Positions 48,702 through 57,960 of a stretch of DNA of 64,000 nt are shown here, piece by piece; within the stretch, counting starts at the first letter, position 1, and every line of letters starts with the position of its first letter. Position numbers and translations under genes: made by a program. The notes below the pieces were generated by a model that saw nothing but the letters and a program-made list of their open reading frames with translations, did no database searches and was not told where the DNA came from. This DNA is from CBDFLT01 sp965249225. Its GTDB lineage: Bacteria; Chloroflexota; Dehalococcoidia; Lucifugimonadales; G963668185. The stretch spans positions 1-64,000 of the forward strand of contig CBDFLT010000004.1 in NCBI GenBank assembly GCA_965249225.1. The letters are read 5' to 3'.

Positions 48702-48972
48702 GGCCGCGATCTTCCCTCTAGCCAAGGTCGCCCCAAAGCGTAAACCGCGCGCGCGGAAGCTAAAGAGGCGTGCCTTTGGCGTAACTCACGGCCCTGTCCA
48801 GAGAATCCTAGCAGGCGACCTCGAAGTTGGCAGTGCGGGCATCAGGTCTCAGCCGATCGATGAGCGCCCGTTGACTATGGGTGATGTCCCGACTACACTC
48901 GCACTCGTCTAAAAAGGGAGCCACCTCGGGTGGTCCCGGGTTGGAAACGCGGGCAAAGTAGGGAGGCGCCAG

Positions 48973-50901
48973 ATGGGGGCCATCACTCCAACGATACGCA
49001 AATGGCAGCAGGAAGCGACCGAGGACCCGGATGGGTTCTGGAGCCGGGCGGCGGAGGAGCTGCCGTGGTTTCGTAAGTGGGACCGGGTCTTCGATTGGGA
49101 CTTCCCCACCTTCCGCTGGTTCCTGGGCGCCCAGACCAACCTGGCCTACAACTGCCTCGACCACCACGTCGGCCAGGGCAGAGGCAACAGCACCGCCCTT
49201 ATCTACGCGAACGAACGGGGCGAGCGCCGGGTGTTCTCCTACGCCGACCTGCTCGCCGAGGTCGAGCAGGTCGCCGCGGCGCTCCGAGGCATGGGCATCG
49301 GCAAAGGCGACCGGCTCACCATCTACATGCCCGTCAGCCCCGAGGCGATCACGCTGATGCTGGCAACCGTCCGGGTCGGCGCCATCCACTCGGTGGTCTT
49401 CGCCGGCTTCGGCGCGGGCGCTTTATCGGACCGCATCAGGGCCAGCGGCTCTCGGCTTGTGTTCACCGCCGACATCACCTTCCGCAAGGGAGGAGAGGTC
49501 CGCCTCAAAGAGATCGTGGACGCGGCGGTGGAAAAGGCCGGAGATTCCGTAGAGCATACGGTAGTCCTGCGACGCTCGGGAGAAGGCGCACCGATGACGG
49601 CCGGCCGCGACGTCGACTGGCCCGACTTCCTGGCCCGTGGGGCGGGCCACGAGGGCGGATACGTTCCGATGGAGGCGAACGAGCCGGCCTTCATCCTGGC
49701 CACCTCCGGGACCACGGCCACACCCAAGCTGTCGGTACACACTCAGGGCGGCTACCAGGTGGGCATATACAGCATGGCGCGTTGGTGCTTCGGCATGAAG
49801 CCCACCGACATCTGGTGGTCCACCTCAGACATCGGGTGGATCGTGGGGCACAGCTATATCGTGTACGCCCCCCTCCTCTCCGGGTGCGCCACCATAGCCT
49901 ACGAGGGCGCACTGGACCACCCCGGCCCGGAGACCGCCTGGCGGATGATGGAGGAGTTCGGTGTGACCGGGGTCTTCACCTCGCCGACGGCGGCCCGGCT
50001 CCTAATGCGGTACGGCGAAGAGCCTGCCGAGAAGTCAGACCTTTCGTCCCTGGAGCGAATCGTCTGTGCCGGTGAAGTCTTGAATGCCCCGGCCTGGGAG
50101 TGGCTTCAGAAAAAGGTGCTCAAGGACCGGATTCCGGTAATCGATCACTGGTGGCAGACCGAGACCGGAGGTCCGGTGGTAGGCAACCCCTATGGCATCG
50201 AGATGCTGCCCATCAAACCCGGCTCGGCCGGCATCCCCATGCCCGGAATGGAGGTCGCGGTTATGACCCCCGAGGGCGAGCCCTGCCCCACGGACGAGAA
50301 GGGCATCCTTGTCATTCAGCGGCCCTTCCCCAGCCTGACGCCCACCATCTGGGGCGACCCGGAGCGCTACGGCCAGGACTACTGGAGTCGCATCCCTGAG
50401 GTCTATTTCACAGGCGACTCGGCCCACATAGACGAAGACGGCTACGTCTGGTTTGCCGGGCGGGCCGACGAGGTGATCAAGATAGCCGCCCACAGGCTCG
50501 GGCCCGTCGAGGTCGAGACCGCTTTCCTGAAGCATACCGCGGTTGCCGAGGCGGGGGTAACCGGCAGGCCCGATGAAGTGCGAGGTGAGGTGATCTCCGC
50601 GTTTGTGGTACTCAAGAACCAGTATCAGCCCTCAGACCAGCTCCGAAAGGAGCTGCTTCAGACGGTACGAAGTGAGCTGGGGCCGGTCGCCGTCATCGGC
50701 GAGTTGAACTTCGTCGGCTCGCTACCCAAGACACGCAGTGGCAAGATCATGCGCAGGGTGTTCAAGGCGGTCGTCCTCGGCCAGGACCCGGGTGACATCA
50801 CCACGATCGAGGACGAGGGCTCAGTCGAGGAGGCCAGCCGGGCCTGGGAGCAGATGAGAGAGGAGATCGCCGCGGGGAAGGGCAGTAGCGGCGGTAGCTA
50901 A
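48973..50901 (+). CDS. Acetyl/propionyl-CoA synthetase-like AMP-forming ligase
   Basis: A 642-residue ANL-superfamily ligase of the Acs/PrpE type. ACAS N-terminal segment (about 28-85), FVFAGFGAGALSDRI-like region, P-loop ILATSGTTATPKLSVH (canonical G-x-P-K changed to A-T-P-K), DHWWQTETGGP motif, WFAGRADEVIK hinge and the catalytic lysine in LPKTRSGKIMRR near the C-terminus. GGGAGG 6 nt before ATG. Converts a short carboxylate to its CoA thioester; chain length unknown. Confidence 0.88.
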   Translation: MGAITPTIRKWQQEATEDPDGFWSRAAEELPWFRKWDRVFDWDFPTFRWFLGAQTNLAYNCLDHHVGQGRGNSTALIYANERGERRVFSYADLLAEVEQVAAALRGMGIGKGDRLTIYMPVSPEAITLMLATVRVGAIHSVVFAGFGAGALSDRIRASGSRLVFTADITFRKGGEVRLKEIVDAAVEKAGDSVEHTVVLRRSGEGAPMTAGRDVDWPDFLARGAGHEGGYVPMEANEPAFILATSGTTATPKLSVHTQGGYQVGIYSMARWCFGMKPTDIWWSTSDIGWIVGHSYIVYAPLLSGCATIAYEGALDHPGPETAWRMMEEFGVTGVFTSPTAARLLMRYGEEPAEKSDLSSLERIVCAGEVLNAPAWEWLQKKVLKDRIPVIDHWWQTETGGPVVGNPYGIEMLPIKPGSAGIPMPGMEVAVMTPEGEPCPTDEKGILVIQRPFPSLTPTIWGDPERYGQDYWSRIPEVYFTGDSAHIDEDGYVWFAGRADEVIKIAAHRLGPVEVETAFLKHTAVAEAGVTGRPDEVRGEVISAFVVLKNQYQPSDQLRKELLQTVRSELGPVAVIGELNFVGSLPKTRSGKIMRRVFKAVVLGQDPGDITTIEDEGSVEEASRAWEQMREEIAAGKGSSGGS

Positions 50902-50969
50902 GGTCCTTGCGTTAGGGGTTCACGTCGGCCATGCCCCGCGCTGAGGCGGCGGCCGACACGGTAATGGGT

Positions 50970-51173
50970 TTACCAGGAGCGCTCCGTCGACCCGCCAACA
51001 ACTACCACAATCGGCGAAAGCGTCGACGGCACGGGAACAGAGGCGGATACGGACTCGCTTACACTCGAAGACGATGCATAACCGCAGAACCGACAGATCA
51101 AATACTGAACATCCCCGTCCTGTCTGAGGATCAGGTCTCCAGAACACCCTGGGCACGAATTGAGCAAGAGCAT
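50970..51173 (-). CDS. Small zinc-ribbon protein
   Basis: A 67-residue protein whose first 35 residues form a zinc ribbon (NSCPGCSGDLILRQDGDVQYLICRFCGYA, two CxxC pairs), followed by a Ser/Val/Pro-rich tail. A GGGAGG lies 11 nt before ATG 51173. Function unknown; the ribbon is convincing, the tail low-complexity. Confidence 0.6.
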   Translation of the reverse strand: MLLLNSCPGCSGDLILRQDGDVQYLICRFCGYASSSSVSESVSASVPVPSTLSPIVVVVGGSTERSW

Positions 51174-51280
51174 GATTTCATCCGCCTCCCTACCCCACGC
51201 CTCCGCAGGGTCGTCATCTAACCGCCGATAGATGCTATTTCATTGAACATTTCCAGTATGGACTGCAATGCTCGTCACCG

Positions 51281-51313
51281 CATCACTCGCAAGGGTGAGT
51301 GCGGTGATGAAAA
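51281..51313. other. Long imperfect hairpin upstream of the DUF3179 gene
   Basis: CACCGCATCACTC pairs with GAGTGCGGTG across GCAAGGGT. It is followed by an A run on the plus strand, so it does not look like a terminator on that strand; role unknown. Confidence 0.4.
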
Positions 51314-51400
51314 AAGAGCTAGCCCCATCGACACAGACGCCGACACATCGGCCCGAATCCAGCGTTCCACCGGCAGCGTAAACAGTGCAGAGGGTATCCG

Positions 51401-53008
51401 ATGACGTTTAACGCGAGACTTCTCCCTTTCGCCCTATCAGGCCTGCTTACTATCGTGGTCGCGGTGTCTCTGGCATGCGGAGGGTCCTCGACATCCAATG
51501 TGGATGCGTCTCCTGCTGCCGCATCCACATTAGAGACCGGCCCTCTTTCGACGCCGTCATCCGGCACGGACGCCTCGCCAATTCCTGACACGGAGCCGTC
51601 GCCAGAGCCACCCGTATCGACGACTCCCAGCGAGGTCTCATCACCAAGCCCAGAGTCGGGGTACGACCCGGAGGCCAATATGTATCTGATATTCTCCGGG
51701 GCCGATCATCGTGCCGAGGACACGCTGGACGCCTTCGAAAAGGCGCAGGAAAACAACGACCTCTCCCAGGTCCCCATTATCATCGAGTTCACGCGGTTCA
51801 TGAGCTCGCCATTCATGGTCCGGGAGGCTTCGTTAACACTGGCGGAGCTCACCGGACGGAGGTTTAACACCGATTGGAACGAGTGGATGGAGTGGCTTGG
51901 CGACCATTCGGACAAATACCAGCCCCCTGAGGGATACCTGAATTGGAAGGCCAATCTGCTCTCGGTTCTCGACCCCCGTTTCGAAGGGTTCATTCTGCCG
52001 GGCGGACTGACGGCCCGGATCAACATGACCGAGGTGGTCTGGGGCGGTGTCCGCCCAGACGGTATTCCGGACCTCCAAAACTCACCCGTGCTGGACCCGG
52101 ATGAGGCCGGTTACCTCGACTCCAGGGAGCGGGTTTTCGGCGTGTCGATCAACGGGGAGCACAGGGCTTATCCCTTGCGCATCCTAAACCCGCACGAGAT
52201 GGCCAACGACGTCCTGGGAGGCGAACCCTTCGCCCTGGCATATTGAACGCTGTGCGGCACCGGAATCGTGTATTCCGCCAAGATAAACGGAGAGCCAACC
52301 ACCTTCGGCACTTCCGGGCTGCTTTACAGAAGCAACAAGCTGATGTACGACCGCCTGACCAACACCATCTGGAATCAGTTCACGGGGGTACCTGTGATTG
52401 GGCCGTTGGCCGACAGCGGCATACAGCTCACGTTCTTCCCGGTGTTCCTGACCTCCTGGGGAGAATGGCTCGACGAACATCCAGACACGACGGTATTAGC
52501 GCTCGAAACCGGCATCTACCCACCCTGGTTTTATGAGCCTGAGTCACACCCCGATTCGACCTACTACGACTATTTCCATACCGACGAGACCATGTTCCCG
52601 GTGTGGCTGAGAGATGAGGCGCTCGAGACCAAGGACGTGGTGCTCGGATTAGGCATCGGAGACGCGTTCAAGGCTTACCCGGTGAAGGCGCTCCAGCAGG
52701 ACCGGGTAGTCAACGACGCGCTGGGCGGTACCGATGTCTTGGTCATCGGATCGGCATTGTCACAGGCGGCCCGCGTCTATGAGCGCGAGGGACACTTTTT
52801 CTCCCTCAGCCCGGACGATGCCATCGACAGGTTGCCTACCAGGCTGGCGGCCGAAGATGGCGACGCATGGCTGGTCACCGAGGAGTACCTGGTTAACGAG
52901 AGCGATCGGACCCAGAAGCTGGCGCGCATCCCGACTCACATGGCCTTCTGGTTCGGCTGGTTCGAGTTCCACCCCGACACCGAGGTATATACTCCGGCCG
53001 GGCAGTGA
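51401..53008 (+). CDS. DUF3179 lipoprotein, probable selenoprotein (in-frame TGA)
   Basis: One frame of 535 codons is interrupted only by TGA at 52244-52246 (codon 282). Signal peptide and lipobox SLAC-GG (about residues 10-27), a Ser/Pro/Thr linker, then a DUF3179 domain: VFGVSINGEHRAYPLRILNPHEMANDVLGGEP before the TGA and TLCGTGIVYSAK...FGTSGLLYRSNKLMYDR...SWGEWLDEHPDT after it. The family motif is YCPLCG; here it reads Y-TGA-T-L-C-G, so TGA replaces the first Cys of CxxC. A hairpin 16-33 nt downstream fits a SECIS. The parts on either side together make a complete DUF3179 protein. Likely extracytoplasmic redox or metal role; unproven. Confidence 0.85.
52244..52246 (+). promoter_or_regulatory. 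UGA recoding site (selenocysteine candidate)
   Basis: TGA in frame within the DUF3179 gene, in the context TAT-TGA-ACG-CTG-TGC, giving a UxxC motif in place of CxxC. Confidence 0.8.
52256..52279 (+). promoter_or_regulatory. Candidate bacterial SECIS hairpin
   Basis: GGC-ACC-GGAAT-CGTGT-ATTCC-GCC: a 5-bp stem GGAAT/ATTCC with an apical loop CGTGT, extended by GGC/GCC past a 3-nt bulge. The loop starts 20 nt after the TGA and has G as its second base, both within the usual bacterial SECIS limits. Confidence 0.65.
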
Positions 53009-53395
53009 CCCGCGCCACAGGGATTACCCGCCCGGCCTAGAAGCAACCCCCTCTCGTCTATTGACGCCTAGGTTAGCTCCGCTTAAAGGCACTCAGGCCA
53101 CTGCCGTATACGCTCTCAGGATGGCGATCGGGAATGCTGTGTCACTCTGAGTCCACTGAGACGGACGAAGAATCCAGATGGCTTCCCCCAGTTGAGCGAC
53201 CCCGACCCACCCCACCGCAGGAATTTTCGATCCGCGATTGCGGAGTTCCATCCCTGGTGATACGCTAGCATTCCCCATCAGGCCCATACTTCGTCATGGC
53301 CCGAGGGACTCTGCCACCAAACGCATCCCTCTCGCACCGGCGCCGGTGGGAGGTCAATGCTCACGAGCTAGGCTCCAGATGGGCCAGGAGGGCAA
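53009..53395. other. Gene-free stretch with a 14-bp palindrome
   Basis: No convincing gene in 387 bp. It holds a perfect palindrome CACCGGCGCCGGTG at 53335-53348, 48 bp before the enolase-superfamily start, which could be an operator. Confidence 0.4.
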
Positions 53396-54514
53396 ATGCG
53401 TATCGACAAGCTGGACATCTACCACGTTGCGATGCCTCTTATCTACCCATGGCGGACGGCCTACGGAGAGGACTACTACAGCCACTCGCTCCTCGTGAAG
53501 GCCACCAGCGGTGAGCACGAGGCCTGGGCTGAGTCGGCGATTCTAACCTCCGCACCAACCTATCTGCCCGATGGCCCCCTCTCCATCTTCTATCACGTCG
53601 CGGAGGTGTTTGGGCCGCACGTGGTGGGCCGCGAGTATGAGACCGCCGAGGACGTGAACCGGCGTCTCCATGTGTTCAAGGGAAACAGCTTCGCAAAGGC
53701 CGCCATCGAGATGTGCTGGTGGACCCTGCAAAGCACCATAACCGGAACGCCAATCCATCGCCTGCTGGGAGGCGAAACGCGCGAAGTGGTCGCCGGAGCC
53801 GACTTCGGAATCCAGGACTCAATCGACATGCTGCTTGGCAATATACAAAAGGCCGTGGACGCGGGCTTCCCTCGGATCAAGCTCAAGGCCGCCAAAGGCT
53901 GGGACCTGGAGATGTTGCGCGCCGTAAGAGGCACTTTCCCCGACACCACGTTTCACATCGACTGCAACTCCGGCTATACGCTCGACGACCTGCCCTTCTT
54001 CAAGGCCATCGACGGACTGGGGCTGGCGTTCCTGGAGCAGCCCCTACAATACAACGACGTGCTCGACCATGCGGAGCTCGCCCGCCAGATCGAAACCCCC
54101 ATTTGCCTGGACGAGACCATCATCAGCGTCAAGGCCGCCGAGCAGGCGCTTCAGGTGGGTGCCTGCAGCTACATCAACATCAAGCCGGGCCGGGTTGGCG
54201 GGCTGTCCAACGCACTGGCCATCCACGACCTCGCGCAGCGGGAGGGAGTCCCCGTTTGGGTAGGCGGGATGATCGAAAGCGCTCTTGGCGCCTCACTTTG
54301 CGTGGAGCTGGCAACGCTGCCCAACTTTACCTATCCCGGCGACCTCTTCCCATCCGCACGCTTCTACGAGCAAGACCTCTGCGACCCGCCGCAGGAACTC
54401 ACACCGCGGAAGACCTTCAAGCCGTTCACGGGGCCGCGTCCCACGCCGGACCCTGAGCGTCTCGCAAAGATGACGGTCCGTTCCAAGTCCGTGATTCCCA
54501 ACGCGTCCGGCTAG
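53396..54514 (+). CDS. Enolase-superfamily enzyme (OSBS/N-acylamino acid racemase-like)
   Basis: A 372-residue member of the muconate-lactonizing subgroup. Barrel residues: KxK in RIKLKAAKG (about 162-164), metal ligands Asp in IDCNSGY, Glu in FLEQPL and Asp in CLDETI, and the second catalytic Lys in NIKPGRVGG. This arrangement fits OSBS/NSAAR enzymes. No menaquinone genes are near; with the M24-like gene next door, racemisation of N-acyl amino acids or a related catabolic step is plausible but unproven. Start ATG preceded by GGAGG (CAGGAGGGCAA). Confidence 0.88.
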   Translation: MRIDKLDIYHVAMPLIYPWRTAYGEDYYSHSLLVKATSGEHEAWAESAILTSAPTYLPDGPLSIFYHVAEVFGPHVVGREYETAEDVNRRLHVFKGNSFAKAAIEMCWWTLQSTITGTPIHRLLGGETREVVAGADFGIQDSIDMLLGNIQKAVDAGFPRIKLKAAKGWDLEMLRAVRGTFPDTTFHIDCNSGYTLDDLPFFKAIDGLGLAFLEQPLQYNDVLDHAELARQIETPICLDETIISVKAAEQALQVGACSYINIKPGRVGGLSNALAIHDLAQREGVPVWVGGMIESALGASLCVELATLPNFTYPGDLFPSARFYEQDLCDPPQELTPRKTFKPFTGPRPTPDPERLAKMTVRSKSVIPNASG

Positions 54515-54559
54515 CCTCTGCCACGACCAGCCTTCATCTATTCATCTCGGGAGGAATCA

Positions 54560-55721
54560 ATGAAGACACCCACATGGCAGTACTTCTCTCTCGACGAGTA
54601 CCAGCACCGTCTCGACGCCCTAAGAGGCCGCATGCAGCAGAAGGGCGTGGACGTTATGCTCATCCACACCCCCGAAAACCTCTACTACATGACCGGATAC
54701 CAGACTCCGGGCTACTACTGGTACCAGACCCTGGTCGTTCCCCTGGACAGGGATCCCGTTTTCATCACCCGTCTGATAGAGGCCAGCAATGTTGAGCATC
54801 TCTCCTGGGTCGAAGATAGCAGGCCCTACAGGGACTCGGACGATTGGATCGCCACGACCCGAGACGTTCTAGTAGACCTCGGCATGGCATCCAAACGCAT
54901 CGGCATCGAGAAGCGGTCGTGGTTTATCACCATCAACGACTTCGAGCGCCTCTCCTCCATGATGACCTCCGCTACGTTCGTCGACTGCTCCGGCCTGGTC
55001 GAAGAGGGTAGGATGATCAAGTCCCCTGCGGAGTTTGGAGTACATCAGGCAGGCCGCCGCGGCCGCACAGGCCGGAATGAGGGCCGGAATCGACGCCTGT
55101 AAGGTAGGGGTCAGCGAGAACCATGTCGCCGCCGCGGTCCACGACGCCCAGATCATGGCCGGCAGCGAGTACACCGGCCTGCCCCAGTTCATAACATCAG
55201 GGCCCAGGTCCGCTGTCGCCCATGCCACCTGGTACCGGCAAGAGATTACGAGAGATAGCACGGCTTTCCTGGAGCTCTCTGGGTGCGTCAACCGGTACCA
55301 CGCCGCTTTGATGAGAAACGTTTACATGGGAGACCCTCCGGAGAAGATGCTCAAGGGCACCGAGGTTATGGCCACCGCGCTTCAGAAGACGATGGACTTC
55401 ATAAAACCAGGGGTGACCGCCCACGACGCACACCAGTTTATGGCCCGGACCATCGAGGACTCCGACCTCGGGGTAAAGATGGAGCACCGGTCGGCGTACT
55501 CGATAGGCGTAGCCTTCGCTCCCGACTGGGGAGAAGGGCACATCATCAGTATGACGGAAGGTGAGCATCGCTCCCTGCAAGCTGGCATGACTTTCCACAT
55601 GATCCCAGCCGTCTTTATACCGGGGCTGTCGGCGGTGGGAGTCAGCGAGACGATTCACGTGACGGAAAACGGGTGTGAGTCCCTGACCGATGGCTTAGAG
55701 AGGAAGCTATTCGTCAAATGA
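54560..55721 (+). pseudogene. M24 peptidase/creatinase-like gene with +1 frameshift
   Basis: The frame from 54560 encodes the N-terminal creatinase domain (LIHTPENLYYMTGYQTPGYYWYQ) up to MIKSPAE, then runs out at 55102. The remainder (LEYIRQAAAAAQAGMRAG to the end at 55721) is in the +1 frame. One extra T in the TTT run 55034-55036 explains it; removing it restores IKSPAE-LEYIRQ, a textbook M24 junction, and a 386-residue protein. The C-terminal half lacks the usual Asp/Asp metal ligands (FLELSGCVNRYHAALMRN), resembling metal-free creatinase or ectoine hydrolase DoeA. Confidence 0.85.
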
Positions 55722-55856
55722 GCATCCGCCAATTGCCTCGAATCAGGGTGGGAACTTGGCCACGGGGATTGTGTCGGGCCGATGTCGTTCGATAAGCGTG
55801 CAAAGTGGAGACGAAGGCAGCCTCCCCGAATCAGTGCGGGGAACTTGATGAGCCGT

Positions 55857-55862
55857 TATAAT
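55857..55862 (+). promoter_or_regulatory. Possible -10 box for ABC transporter gene
   Basis: A perfect TATAAT 95 bp before the ATPase start, directly before the 29-bp tandem repeat. No good -35 seen. Confidence 0.35.
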
Positions 55863-55866
55863 GTCC

Positions 55867-55924
55867 CTGGCAAGATCGGCTAAGACAGAGAAGGCCTGGC
55901 AAGATCGGCTAAGACAGAGAAGGC
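55867..55924. repeat. Perfect 29-bp tandem duplication
   Basis: Two adjacent identical 29-bp units (55867-55895, 55896-55924), each beginning CTGGCAAGATCGGC, in the leader of the ABC ATPase gene. It doubles a possible RBS-like AGAGAAGG and may change leader spacing. Confidence 0.9.
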
Positions 55925-55957
55925 GCGGTAGAGAGCTAAAGAGAAGAGGTGGAAGCG

Positions 55958-57091
55958 ATGACGCAGACGGCGATTCAGAGCGATACAGAAGTTGGAGTAA
56001 GGTACGACCATGTGACCAAGAAGTTTGGTGACGTGGTGGCGCTGAACGACTTCAGTCTGGATATAAAGGACAAGGAGTTTTTGGTACTGGTGGGGCCGTC
56101 CGGGTGTGGGAAGTCGACGGCGCTGCGACTGTTGGCTGGCCTAGAGGACGTGACGCAGGGAGAGGTGTATATAGGGGACCAGATAGTCAACGAGGTGGCG
56201 CCCAAGGACCGTGACATCGCGATGGTGTTCCAGAGCTACGCGCTGTATCCGCACATGTCGGTATTCGACAACATGGCGTTTGGTCTTGCGCTACGCAGGA
56301 CGCCGAAGAAAGAGAGGCAGCGACGGGTGCACGAGGCGGCGGTGATACTGGGAATAGAGGAGCTGCTGCGCCGCAAGCCGAGGCAGCTATCTGGAGGGCA
56401 GCGACAGCGAGTGGCGCTGGGACGCGCCATCGTGCGAGAGCCGGCGGTGTTCCTGCTGGACGAGCCGCTGTCCAACCTTGACGCCAAGCTGAGGGTGCAG
56501 ACGCGAGCCGAGATCATCAAGCTACACCAGCGTCTGCAGACCACCTTCGTATACGTGACCCATGACCAGGTGGAGGCCATGACCATGGCCACGCGGATCG
56601 TGGTGATGAAGGAGGGGGTCATGCAACAGGTGGGGACGCCTCAGGCGCTGTACGATAAGCCGGTTAACGTGTTCGTGGCGGGATTCATAGGCAGCCCTGC
56701 GATGAACTTCTTCGACGTGTCCGTTATAGGGGACGAGAAGGAGATGCACGTAGAGAACGGCAATATGAAGGTGAATGTGCCCAAAGAGCAGGCGGCCCGT
56801 CTGATGCCGTACCTGGACAAGAAGGTGATCTTCGGCATACGACCGGAGAACATGCACGATCCGGCGTTCGTGCCGCCGGGGCTGGAGGCGTCAATGGTAG
56901 ACGCCAAGGTGGTGGTGACGGAGCCGATGGGGAACGAGGTGTTCGTGTACCTGTCGGACGGCAGCCAGGAGTTCCTGGCCCGTGTGGACCCGCGGACCCA
57001 GGCGAGGCCGGGTGAGAAGATGCAGGTTGCGCTGGACATGTCCACGATGCAGGCGTTCGATCCGACGACCGAGGAGACGCTGTCCATCTGA
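55958..57091 (+). CDS. Sugar ABC transporter ATPase (MalK/UgpC type)
   Basis: A 377-residue ATPase: Walker A GPSGCGKST (about 46-54), Q-loop VFQSYALYPHMSV, signature LSGGQRQRVALGRA, Walker B VFLLDEPLSNLDAKLR, switch VTHDQVEAMTM, then a C-terminal MalK-type TOBE/OB region (FGIRPENMHD). Start ATG 55958 follows GAGGTGG; GTG 55949 is also open. It energises uptake with a binding protein such as that at 57961. No permease genes are in the window, so it may serve several systems. Confidence 0.9.
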   Translation: MTQTAIQSDTEVGVRYDHVTKKFGDVVALNDFSLDIKDKEFLVLVGPSGCGKSTALRLLAGLEDVTQGEVYIGDQIVNEVAPKDRDIAMVFQSYALYPHMSVFDNMAFGLALRRTPKKERQRRVHEAAVILGIEELLRRKPRQLSGGQRQRVALGRAIVREPAVFLLDEPLSNLDAKLRVQTRAEIIKLHQRLQTTFVYVTHDQVEAMTMATRIVVMKEGVMQQVGTPQALYDKPVNVFVAGFIGSPAMNFFDVSVIGDEKEMHVENGNMKVNVPKEQAARLMPYLDKKVIFGIRPENMHDPAFVPPGLEASMVDAKVVVTEPMGNEVFVYLSDGSQEFLARVDPRTQARPGEKMQVALDMSTMQAFDPTTEETLSI

Positions 57092-57376
57092 GATAGTCCC
57101 AGCCATGAAGGGAGTCCGGCCACCGACCGCCGATGAGCGGCCGGTGGCAACCGTAGGGGCGCACAAGTGGTACGCCCCTGTTCTTTTCTCCGGTCTCAAG
57201 ACTACTTGCCCACCCTCTCAATCAGGGCTTGCCAAAGGTGCAAAACACGGCCTTGACAAACCCCCACCGTTGCAGCATCTTGTTACCGATCTGGTGCTAA
57301 GGTGAAACCGATTGTTCCTCGGTCACCCGGCACACGGTCCGACCCGTACCCTGAGAAAGGACAATAGCCAAGCGAC

Positions 57377-57850
57377 ATGCCCAGAAGAATCGAACTGACA
57401 CTCGTTGACGATGACATCACCGCCATTGCGGAGCTGCTGGAGGAAGAAGCCCCACTCACCTCCGACTTTATGTGGCAGGTCCTCGAGACACCGATCGTCC
57501 AGAAAGGCATCCACGCCATGTGGGCCGGCTGTGAGATCATGGTGGAGGTCCCTAAGGAGAACTACCGCGGCGATCCGCACTCGGTACCACGGGAAAACGC
57601 CTCACTATTACCCTTGCCCGGCGACTTGATGTGGATCCACTTCACCGATCGTATGTTGACCGGCTTCTCACGGGAGATATGGGACTTCATCATCATGTAC
57701 GGCCCGGACTCGCGTATCGCTACTCAGGTCGGTCCATGGCCCGGAAATATCTGGGCACACATCACCGAGAACCTACCGGCCTTCGCCGAGAGGTGCGAGT
57801 CGCTTCAGATGGAGGGAATGAAGAACTTCCGCATCAGCCGGCTGGAGTGA
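57377..57850 (+). CDS. DUF3830 cyclophilin-like protein
   Basis: A 157-residue protein of the DUF3830 type, which adopts a cyclophilin-like fold. Typical are LLEEEAPLTSDFMWQVLETPIVQKGIHAMWAGCEI at the N-terminus, PGDLMWIHF and FIIMYGPDSRIATQVGPWPGNIWAHI. Often located near transport and catabolic genes in this kind of genome. Function unknown. Start ATG 57377. Confidence 0.75.
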   Translation: MPRRIELTLVDDDITAIAELLEEEAPLTSDFMWQVLETPIVQKGIHAMWAGCEIMVEVPKENYRGDPHSVPRENASLLPLPGDLMWIHFTDRMLTGFSREIWDFIIMYGPDSRIATQVGPWPGNIWAHITENLPAFAERCESLQMEGMKNFRISRLE

Positions 57851-57897
57851 CCCCATGGCCAGACGCACTCAGCGTACATAGTTGTGCGAGGTTCATC

Positions 57898-57925
57898 TTG
57901 ACAGGCATAATCTCTGTGGTATTGT
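57898..57925 (+). promoter_or_regulatory. Promoter of the solute-binding protein gene
   Basis: TTGACA (57898-57903) and TATTGT (57920-57925), 16-bp spacing, 36 bp before the start codon. Confidence 0.5.
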
Positions 57926-57960
57926 TGGCACCGAATAGTCAAAGTTAGGAGAGTTAGTAG

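Noticed and set aside
51281..51313. Terminator upstream of the DUF3179 gene
   Set aside because: The hairpin is followed by A residues, not T, on the plus strand, and has no T tract after it on the minus strand.
55867..55924. Possible CRISPR repeat
   Set aside because: Two adjacent identical 29-bp units without spacers and no cas genes; this is a tandem duplication.
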